19,556 bases of DNA from SMWC01 sp963581225 (GTDB taxonomy: Bacteria; Pseudomonadota; Gammaproteobacteria; Steroidobacterales; Rariloculaceae). The position numbers and the translations under genes are program-made. The stretch spans positions 1 to 19,556 of the forward strand of contig CAUZMW010000050.1 of NCBI GenBank assembly GCA_963581225.1, given 5' to 3'. Position 1 is the first letter of the stretch. Every line of letters begins with the position of its first letter. Below are positions 14,173-19,556 of the stretch, one piece after another. The notes under the pieces are model-generated. The model saw only the letters and a program-made list of their open reading frames with translations, ran no database searches and had not been told where the DNA came from.

Positions 14173-14855
14173 CTCACGGCGCAGCCAAGACTGCAGCGCT
14201 CGGAGTGGTGAGCGTTTTGTTGGCCTGCTGCGGGATCGAACTCTGCGCCCAGCCTCCGTTCGCCACCGGCGCCGATGCCGGCATCAGCGAGGATGGGCTG
14301 CATCGGGTCGATCTGGTGGCCATGGACGACGCATGGGTAAAGCCCGATCTCGACCTCTCATAGTATACGAAGGTCTACTTTCTCGGTACTGGCGTCTCGT
14401 TCCGAGAGATAGGCGACTCGATGTACCGGGCCGGTGCGCGTGTCGAGCAAATCGAGTTTCCGGTCAGCACGGAGTCCGCAGGAGAATTTCGAGCGCCCTT
14501 TCGCACGACGTTCCTCGAAGATCTCGGCGGAGTCGATCGCTATGAGATTGCGACGACGCCCGGCCGAGATGTGATGATCACGCAGGGCTTCCTCGTGGAC
14601 GTGGTCTCACATGTACCCCCTGACTCGGCAGGCAATATAAGCACGACCGTGCGCAGCACTTGGGAGGCGACCATTGTTCTTGACCTGCGCGACTCGATGA
14701 GCCATGAGATCCTCGCGCGTACCGTGGAGCGTGAGCGCCCGGAGGGGGCCGTTAGCGTCGACAATGTCCGGCGAGAGACGCGGTTGCTGATCCGTCGCTG
14801 GTCACGAATATTATGCGTACGCCTTGAAGAACTCGCCGCGATCAGCGTGCCCTAG
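14169..14855 (+). pseudogene. Exported DUF3313-like protein interrupted by one in-frame TAG
   Basis: GTG 14169 opens a frame coding 64 residues, stops at TAG 14361-14363, and then stays open in the same frame to TAG 14853-14855, 228 codons in all. The N-terminus is a signal peptide (AALGVVSVLLACC, possibly a lipobox). The text across the stop, AWVKPDLDLS[stop]YTKVYFLGTGV, resembles the DUF3313-type pattern of a proline-acid-Asp-x-Ser-x-Tyr segment, where a residue such as Gln or Lys normally occupies the stop position. The second half, ending TRLLIRRWSRILCVRLEEL, also fits that group. A single base change (for example CAG or AAG to TAG) would explain it. Sequencing error or readthrough are alternatives. 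Function unknown; the DUF assignment is moderate. Confidence 0.6.
14421..14855 (+). CDS. Downstream half of the interrupted DUF3313-like gene
   Basis: This is the portion after the amber that could be translated by reinitiation at ATG 14421 (MYRAGARVEQIEFP), 144 aa. It lacks the signal peptide and would remain in the cytoplasm, so it is unlikely to work as the full protein does. There is no strong ribosome-binding site before ATG 14421. Conserved-looking text extends back between the amber and this ATG (YTKVYFLGTGVSFREIGDS), which argues that it is not an independent gene. Confidence 0.4.
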   Translation: MYRAGARVEQIEFPVSTESAGEFRAPFRTTFLEDLGGVDRYEIATTPGRDVMITQGFLVDVVSHVPPDSAGNISTTVRSTWEATIVLDLRDSMSHEILARTVERERPEGAVSVDNVRRETRLLIRRWSRILCVRLEELAAISVP

Positions 14856-14937
14856 ATCCGCCTTGACCTAACGCAGCGGCCGGAATAGGGTGGGTCGCGC
14901 GCACTCTCCTGTGCGATGACATCAGGCAGGATACGAC

Positions 14938-16143
14938 ATCAAGCCCAACGAGAAATTACGGCTCGTCGAGTTCGTTTCGCTCATGGCTCTGCTGACCTCG
15001 CTGGTCGCGCTCTCAATCGACGCGATGCTTCCCGCCCTGTCGACTATCGGCACCGACCTTGGCGTGCAGCGGGAGAACGGCACACAGCTGGTTGTTTCTG
15101 CGCTGTTCGTCGGCTTTGCCGTGGGGCAGCTATTTTACGGCCCGATATCCGACAGCACCGGACGGAAGCCCCCGATCTATGTCGGCCTGGGCTTGTTTAT
15201 GCTCGGCTCGATCCTCGCAATGAGCGCCTGGAACTTCCCCGTCATGCTTCTCGGCCGCGCCCTGCAGGGATTCGGAGCGGCGGCTCCGCGCATCGTCACG
15301 ATCGCGATGATCCGCGATCAATACGAGGGTCGCGCGATGGCTCGTGTCATGTCTTTCGTGATGGCGGTATTTATTCTCGTGCCGATGCTCGCGCCAGCGC
15401 TCGGACAGGCCGTCCTTCTCGTCGCGAACTGGCGCATGATCTTCGCACTCCTACTCTTACTCGCGTCAGTCGTACTACTTTGGTTCGCCATCCGTCAACA
15501 TGAAACGCTGCCTCCGAGTCAGCGCAAGCCGTTTTCTCTTAGGCGAATAGGATCGGCCATCCTGGAGGTCGGTCGCGATCGCTGGGCCGTTGGCTACACG
15601 ATCTCGTCAGGTCTAGTCTTCGGCGCATTCCTCGGTTATCTGAATTCCGCTCAGCAGATATTTCAGTCCCAGTTCGCGCTCGGCACGCGCTTTCCTCTGT
15701 ACTTCGCAGCCCTCGCTCTGTCGCTCGGTTGTGCATCGGTCGTGAATGCACAACTCGTCATGCGTTTCGGTATGAGACTCTTGTCACGACGAGCACTTCA
15801 GGGACTGTGCCTGGTTTCAGGTGGATTCTTATTCTACGCCTGGACCATGGATGGAAATCCGCCGCTTTGGACATTTATGACCTGGGGTGCACTCACGTTC
15901 TTCTGCATGGGTCTTGTGTTTGGCAACTTTAACGCGATGGCGATCGAGTCGCTCGGGCATATCGCGGGCGTGGCGGCGGCGATCATCGGCTCGGGCGCCA
16001 CGGTGATATCACTACTGCTTGGTCTGCTGATCGGGCAATCGTATAACGGCACGGTACTGCCCCTGGTCGGTGGTTTCGCCATTCTCGGCATTCTCTCTCT
16101 CAGCGCAATGCACCTGACCGAAAGCGGCCTCGAGAGGCGATAG
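14938..16143 (+). CDS. Bcr/CflA-type MFS multidrug efflux transporter with apparent ATC start
   Basis: An inner-membrane proton-driven drug exporter of about 400 aa and twelve membrane segments. SIDAMLPALSTIGTDLGV and VGQLFYGPISDSTGRKPP are the Bcr/CflA signatures, and LLGRALQGFGAAAPRIVTIAMIRD is the TM4-TM5 motif C region. The frame upstream of the first ATG (14983) reads KPNEKLRLVEFVSL, completing the first membrane helix, but contains no ATG, GTG or TTG back to a stop at 14917. ATC 14938-14940 lies six bases after AGGCAGGA (14924-14931), the position a start codon should hold. Starting at ATG 14983 gives 386 aa with a short first helix and a weak ribosome site. Substrates unknown. Confidence 0.85.
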   Translation: MKPNEKLRLVEFVSLMALLTSLVALSIDAMLPALSTIGTDLGVQRENGTQLVVSALFVGFAVGQLFYGPISDSTGRKPPIYVGLGLFMLGSILAMSAWNFPVMLLGRALQGFGAAAPRIVTIAMIRDQYEGRAMARVMSFVMAVFILVPMLAPALGQAVLLVANWRMIFALLLLLASVVLLWFAIRQHETLPPSQRKPFSLRRIGSAILEVGRDRWAVGYTISSGLVFGAFLGYLNSAQQIFQSQFALGTRFPLYFAALALSLGCASVVNAQLVMRFGMRLLSRRALQGLCLVSGGFLFYAWTMDGNPPLWTFMTWGALTFFCMGLVFGNFNAMAIESLGHIAGVAAAIIGSGATVISLLLGLLIGQSYNGTVLPLVGGFAILGILSLSAMHLTESGLERR

Positions 16144-16179
16144 ACGGCGGAAATAGCTCAAACTAGAGACCAGGAAACA

Positions 16180-16208
16180 TTGCTAACAGCGTGTTCTGCC
16201 CGTATGTT
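16180..16208 (+). promoter_or_regulatory. Weak candidate promoter before the PmtA-like gene
   Basis: TTGCTA (16180-16185) and TATGTT (16203-16208) are 17 bases apart, each matching four of six consensus positions. The surrounding 145-base gap is locally AT-rich. AGAGG at 16274-16278 is the likely ribosome-binding site for ATG 16289. Confidence 0.3.
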
Positions 16209-16288
16209 GCGAGTCAAACGCCAGAACTTTAAACAATAAATCGCTCCTTTTACCTTTTTCACGTTCAAACATCAGAGGTAACCGCAAC

Positions 16289-16885
16289 ATGTCCGGAGCC
16301 GAACTCGACGTCAAGCGAGATCTATCTCGGCCGCAGCGCGGCGGTTTTTTCCGGAGTCTGCTGCGAGAGCCATTCAGCGTGGGAGCGTTGGCCCCGAGCA
16401 GCCGTTCTCTCGCCAATCTGATGGTCACCGACATCCGGCCGGGCTCGCGCGTTGTCGAACTCGGCGCGGGTACCGGCGCTGTTACTCAGGCGATTCTGGA
16501 CGCGGGTGTCCACGCGAACGACCTGACCCTGATCGAACAGAACGAAGAGTTCGCAGCTTTACTCACGCAAAGATTTCCCGGCACAACAGTCGTCAGAGCG
16601 AACGCAGTTTCGTTGCGCCGGCATATCGCACCGGATTTCGAGCCTGCGGACTTCGTCGTCAGCGGACTACCGTTACTGCTGTTTCCAGCGAGAACCAAGG
16701 TCCGCCTGCTCTCGCAGATCTTCAAGTCCCTGAAAGATGACGGCTGCCTCTATCAGTTCACCTACGGCGGCCGCTGCCCGATTAGCCGTTCGGTGCTTCG
16801 GACTCTCGGCCTAAAGGCGTCGCTGATGAAGTTCACGCCATTCAACGTACCGCCCGCATTTGTCTATCGGATCGCGCGCGCGTAG
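16289..16885 (+). CDS. SAM-dependent methyltransferase, PmtA-like (phospholipid N-methyltransferase family)
   Basis: A 198-aa soluble methyltransferase. The N-terminal FFRSLLREPFSVGALAPSSR is typical of the short Rhodobacter-type PmtA group that methylates phosphatidylethanolamine at the membrane surface. Motif I is VVELGAGTGAVTQ (about 55-67), the acidic residue after the next strand is in LTLIEQNEEF, and DFVVSGLPLLLFP holds the position of motif IV (an NPPY-like site in DNA/rRNA methylases, SGLP here as in PmtA). Related rRNA dimethylases share the fold, so substrate is inferred. It overlaps the convergent minus-strand gene by 22 bases. Confidence 0.8.
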   Translation: MSGAELDVKRDLSRPQRGGFFRSLLREPFSVGALAPSSRSLANLMVTDIRPGSRVVELGAGTGAVTQAILDAGVHANDLTLIEQNEEFAALLTQRFPGTTVVRANAVSLRRHIAPDFEPADFVVSGLPLLLFPARTKVRLLSQIFKSLKDDGCLYQFTYGGRCPISRSVLRTLGLKASLMKFTPFNVPPAFVYRIARA

Positions 16886-17403
16886 CCGCCCCACGGTCGA
16901 GCAGACACTTCGGGGTCGCAGTCGATACCAATCAACTCGAGATACGGCGCATAGTCCCACTCCATCGTGCCGGCGAAAGGCTCGGCAAGGTAGTCGGGAT
17001 CTTCCACGAGAAAATCGATCAGTAATCGTCTGCCGTCTTCACTAAGCGAGAACCGCTCGACGATAGTCCGCCTCGAACCCATCGGCGCGCCATCGATCAG
17101 CGCAGAAGGGTGCTCTGCCAACTGCGTGGTCTCGACCACTAATACGTCACCCTCCCATCGCCCAATCGAGTGTCCCTGATTCGTCAATTCGCCGTCTTCG
17201 GGATGACCGCGCCCATCCGTATAGATGACTCGCTCCGAGTAGAACAGCTCGGCGCTAATCGTCACTCTATCGTCTTCCAGCGTAATTTCATTCAGGTACG
17301 GCACCCCGAGAAAGGTCGGCGTGGGATACGCGGTACATCTGCCTGCGGGACTGTCGCGCGTTACGTCGTATCGAGCCTGTGCGGCAATACTGTCCGGTGT
17401 CAA
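16864..17403 (-). CDS. C-terminal domain fragment of the split DUF6152-type protein
   Basis: As an open frame it can start at TTG 17403 (MTPDSIAAQARYDVTRD), 179 aa, but no signal peptide is present. The segment RVIYTDGRGHPEDGE and GHSIGRWEGDVLVVETTQL match the conserved [IVM]xxDGRxHP and GHSIGRWEGDTLVVDT pattern of a widespread uncharacterised periplasmic domain. Upstream in frame, 17460-17404 encodes plausible linker text back to the amber, so this is probably not an independent gene. Biochemical function is unknown. Its 3' end overlaps the convergent PmtA-like gene. Confidence 0.5.
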   Translation of the reverse strand: MTPDSIAAQARYDVTRDSPAGRCTAYPTPTFLGVPYLNEITLEDDRVTISAELFYSERVIYTDGRGHPEDGELTNQGHSIGRWEGDVLVVETTQLAEHPSALIDGAPMGSRRTIVERFSLSEDGRRLLIDFLVEDPDYLAEPFAGTMEWDYAPYLELIGIDCDPEVSARPWGGYARAIR

Positions 17404-17460
17404 AGTACGTACTGTACGTCTGAGCGCCCAAAGATGAGCGTTCGTCGCTAACGGTGTCGA

Positions 17461-17922
17461 CTAAACTCCAGAAAAATCGGGCGCAATCGCAATCGTGTCG
17501 GACTCGCTAGCCCGTGTCGCAAACGATGAACGCGGGGTCAACATCGCACCGCTGCCCGTTGTAACCGATATCAACCGTCCGTGAGCCCGTTGCGGATTTC
17601 TGTCGGGATTCGCCCTTACAACGACCCGATCCCCCGGCTTAAGCGTTTGCGAGGACCAGCCACTGCGCGTCAGTATCGGGGTCGCATCCGTCTCGATTTC
17701 CCACTCGACCACATCACCGCTGCGATCCGTCGTCTCTACGTAGATATAAACATGCGGATTCGTCCAATTGAAGCGGCTGACTTCGCCCTGCACGGCGACT
17801 ACCGAATCCGGGTTGAATATTGAACCGCTGTGATGAGCCCATGCGATCGGGGCAGCCGCCAGAGCGATAGCGACTACGACAAAACGTTCGGCTCGCACGG
17901 GCAATCGGCCTCTAGAACTCAA
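17461..17922 (-). CDS. DUF6152-like periplasmic protein, N-terminal fragment
   Basis: 153 aa from TTG 17922, or 145 aa from GTG 17898, which has AGAGG ten bases upstream and gives a cleaner signal peptide (MRAERFVVVAIALAAAPIAWA). After the predicted cleavage the protein begins HHSGSIFNPDSVVAVQGEV, then FNWTNPHVYIYVE and the KPGDRVVV turn, the DUF6152 pattern of an exported beta-rich domain with an N-terminal His pair. Function is unknown; the His pair might bind metal. TTG 17922 overlaps the TGA of the upstream dehydrogenase (TTGA), so the two genes form an operon. It ends at the amber described for the joined gene. Confidence 0.65.
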   Translation of the reverse strand: MSSRGRLPVRAERFVVVAIALAAAPIAWAHHSGSIFNPDSVVAVQGEVSRFNWTNPHVYIYVETTDRSGDVVEWEIETDATPILTRSGWSSQTLKPGDRVVVRANPDRNPQRAHGRLISVTTGSGAMLTPRSSFATRASESDTIAIAPDFSGV

Positions 17923-19157
17923 ACGCGCTCTATGTAAGAACTATCGATCTGTGAGACCGATGTGACACCGGCTTCCATCATGACGCGGCGAAACTCTGTC
18001 CTGAGTATCGCCATGACCTTCTCGACACCCGCCTGGCCGAAAGACGATAGCCCCCAGATATAGGGCCGGCCGACACAGACGGCATCGGCGCCGAGCGCCA
18101 GCGCTTTGAAGATATCCGTCCCGCGGCGGAAGCCGCTATCGACCAGCACTGGGATGCGGCCTCTTATCGTCGCGATGATCTCCGGCAGACTCTCAATCGT
18201 TGATCGACCGCTCGCTTCCGACCGACCACCGTGATTCGACACGATAATGCCATCGACGCCGTGCTGCAGACACAAGGCGGCATCCTGCGATGTGACTATG
18301 CCCTTCAGAACGACCTTCATCGACGTAGCGGACTTCAGGCGTTCGACAAAGTCCCAAGTCAGTCCAGAGGCCTGAGTGGTCATCACCTGACTCAGATCGA
18401 TCCCCTGGTACATCGCCCTTCCGCTCAGCCGCTGTTCGACCGTGCTGCCCTCCGGGACATGGCAGGCGGTGCAGTCGGCTGTGTCCGAGCGAACGTAACG
18501 CTGGAAAGTTTCCATATTACGCGGCGACGCCCGGTCTACCGTCAGTGCAACGACCGGACAACCCGCTTGTTCGGCGCGTTTCACCATGGCCTCCGCGACA
18601 TGCCAGTGATTGGTGGGATAGAGCTGGTACCAGATTGGCGCACCACGCGCGGCCGTCACGCCCTCAACTGGACTCGATGTCGCGGTCGAGAGAATCTGCG
18701 TGTGCGCGCCCTGCCGGGCGGCACGTGCAACCGCAACCTCGCCTTCGACGTGGTACTTCTTCTGGCCTCCCACGGGCGCGAGCGCGATCGGCGATTCCCA
18801 GCGAGTACCGAATATCTCTGTCGATGTATCGGCGTTGCGTATATCCACGAGTCGACGTACGCGGATACGAAATCGATTAAAGCCCTCACGGTTCGCCAGT
18901 AAGGTCTCGTCACCGTCCGTGCCGGAGACCGTGTAGCCATAATGAGCCGGAGACAGCATGTTCTTGGCGACGGGATGAAAGTCGAACACGTTTAACGCGT
19001 CCTCAGCCGCCGTAATCAGCTCAGCAGGAAGCTCGTCCGCAGCCCAGAGCTTCTGGGCCAGGAATGGTAAGGCTCCAGACCCCGCCAACAGCGGCGTCCC
19101 AGCCAGGAAACGCAGAAACTGCCGCCGATTCTCGGTCGACTCATGGGAATCTGACAT
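17919..19157 (-). CDS. Tat-exported FMN-dependent 2-hydroxyacid dehydrogenase (lactate dehydrogenase-like) with a CXXCH motif
   Basis: A 412-aa member of the glycolate oxidase/L-lactate dehydrogenase (LldD, lactate monooxygenase) family. Catalytic residues: K285 (VVLKGIV), H309 and R312 (VSNHGGR), and Tyr in YQLYPTNH. VDSGFRRGTDIFKALALGAD and GRPYIWGL bind FMN phosphate. The N-terminus has a twin-arginine signal, NRRQFLRFLAG, then a hydrophobic stretch, so the folded flavoprotein is probably exported or membrane-anchored. In the variable loop before strand 6 lies DCTACH (C229, C232, H233; bases 18459-18473), a CXXCH consensus for covalent haem c. If used, it would be a periplasmic flavocytochrome. 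A zinc or disulfide role is the alternative. ATG 19157 follows GAGGGGCGAGGGC. Confidence 0.9.
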   Translation of the reverse strand: MSDSHESTENRRQFLRFLAGTPLLAGSGALPFLAQKLWAADELPAELITAAEDALNVFDFHPVAKNMLSPAHYGYTVSGTDGDETLLANREGFNRFRIRVRRLVDIRNADTSTEIFGTRWESPIALAPVGGQKKYHVEGEVAVARAARQGAHTQILSTATSSPVEGVTAARGAPIWYQLYPTNHWHVAEAMVKRAEQAGCPVVALTVDRASPRNMETFQRYVRSDTADCTACHVPEGSTVEQRLSGRAMYQGIDLSQVMTTQASGLTWDFVERLKSATSMKVVLKGIVTSQDAALCLQHGVDGIIVSNHGGRSEASGRSTIESLPEIIATIRGRIPVLVDSGFRRGTDIFKALALGADAVCVGRPYIWGLSSFGQAGVEKVMAILRTEFRRVMMEAGVTSVSQIDSSYIERV

Positions 19158-19284
19158 GCCCTCGCCCCTCGCGGTTTTCGAATTCGTTCAATCTGGATTC
19201 TGCGCCAGAGATGAGGATAGCAGAATGATTGCTCTGTAAAAGAATCTAAACTTCTATGAAGTGACTCGGATAGAATCAGCGACG
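19158..19284. promoter_or_regulatory. Divergent intergenic region
   Basis: These 127 bases lie between the 2-hydroxyacid dehydrogenase (minus) and the truncated membrane protein (plus) and should hold both promoters. The part from about 19210 to 19260 is AT-rich. TAGAAT at 19271-19276 resembles a -10, but it sits too close to ATG 19285 for an ordinary leader and lacks a -35. Confidence 0.3.
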
Positions 19285-19556
19285 ATGAAAAACACTTATC
19301 GGTTTAGTCAGGATTTTAAGCTCGACACGATGGATATCGTCGTCGCAGTGTTGCTGGGCGTAATCCAGGCCGTCATCGAAATCTTCACACTTCTCGGCTT
19401 TCTGGAGCGGACCGTCTGGGCGACGGGACCCGTGGGATTCGCGATCTACGCCTTCTGTAACGGTACGACTTGGATTCTGTTTTACGCGGGGGTCTATCTG
19501 CGTAAGCGCGCAATGATCGTCATCCTGGCGGTCGCCGTCACCGCACTCGTGCGCTG
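19285..19556 (+). CDS. Small membrane protein, truncated by the window edge
   Basis: ATG 19285 opens a frame that is still open at the right edge, giving 90 residues. After a polar start (MKNTYRFSQDFKLD) there are hydrophobic stretches at about residues 17-38 (MDIVVAVLLGVIQAVIEIFTLL) shortened here to VAVLLGVIQAVIEIFTLL, 48-70 (GPVGFAIYAFCNGTTW onward) and from about 76, so at least three membrane segments. I do not recognise the family. It lies divergent from the dehydrogenase gene; no function is proposed. Confidence 0.6.
   Translation, partial: MKNTYRFSQDFKLDTMDIVVAVLLGVIQAVIEIFTLLGFLERTVWATGPVGFAIYAFCNGTTWILFYAGVYLRKRAMIVILAVAVTALVR

Larger units (their letters stand above)
16864..17922 (-). 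pseudogene. DUF6152-type periplasmic protein split by one in-frame TAG
   Basis: The two minus-strand open frames 17922-17461 and 17460-16864 lie in one reading frame separated only by TAG at 17463-17461. The text across it is APDFSGV[stop]STPLATN. Proteins joining a DUF6152 N-domain to this C-domain typically show DFSGVW at this point, and TGG (Trp) to TAG is a single transition. The intact product would have about 352 residues. This is my reconstruction from remembered family patterns; an assembly error or true readthrough is possible. Confidence 0.6.

Noticed and set aside
14916..15503. 195-aa plus-strand frame before and within the Bcr/CflA gene
   Set aside because: Arginine-rich, motif-free text in the wrong frame of a clear transporter gene.
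14361..17463. TAG reassigned as a sense codon (amber recoding) explaining both internal stops
   Set aside because: TAG ends 11 of 19 genes here, including closely packed modA, modB and modC where readthrough would run through the next start; recoded genomes normally avoid TAG as a stop. No suppressor tRNA is visible.
18231..18902. 223-aa plus-strand frame
   Set aside because: Antisense to the 2-hydroxyacid dehydrogenase, rich in Arg and His, no recognisable motif.

Overview
The window reads as about 19.5 kb of chromosome from a free-living, respiring proteobacterium, most likely a gammaproteobacterium. That placement is an inference from a type IVa-style major pilin, UbiX, a modABC operon, paired Tat and Sec export signals, a DUF6152-type periplasmic protein and a GC content in the high 50s outside the left edge. 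No rRNA, tRNA, CRISPR array or insertion sequence transposase was recognised. Coding density is high and no gap reaches 300 bases.

Layout. Positions 1-240 are AT-rich (about 38% GC by hand count) and hold the tail of a DNA methyltransferase, so they look like the end of a foreign island. Next come xdhC (minus) divergent from folE (plus), a solitary pilin gene, ubiX (minus), and a divergent modABC molybdate uptake operon. A 30-bp inverted repeat of REP/RAYT type starts at the modC stop codon. It is followed by an aldehyde dehydrogenase gene that overlaps an orphan MacB/FtsX-type permease gene. A minus-strand group then runs Nramp-like transporter, aromatic/aspartate aminotransferase, MFS transporter. 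From 13.1 kb the plus strand carries a quinone oxidoreductase, a DUF3313-like exported protein interrupted by an in-frame TAG, a Bcr/CflA-type MFS pump whose only well-placed start is ATC, and a PmtA-like methyltransferase. The minus strand ends with a Tat-exported FMN 2-hydroxyacid dehydrogenase and, directly downstream, a DUF6152-type gene also split by one in-frame TAG. The right edge cuts a small membrane protein gene.

How the genes relate. XdhC (molybdenum cofactor handling for xanthine-dehydrogenase-type enzymes) and ModABC (molybdate import) both point to molybdoenzymes, but no molybdoenzyme is encoded here. The hydroxyacid dehydrogenase carries a CXXCH haem-c motif inside the (beta/alpha)8 flavin domain and a twin-arginine signal. 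It could be a periplasmic flavocytochrome passing electrons to the respiratory chain, with the DUF6152 protein in the same transcription unit.

Most worth a second look: the CXXCH-bearing 2-hydroxyacid dehydrogenase; the Nramp homologue with GTSH exactly where the metal-binding DPGN should be; the three lesion-like features at 14.3-17.5 kb (two in-frame ambers and an ATC start) in a window where 11 of 19 visible genes end in TAG; and the RAYT-type hairpin after modC.
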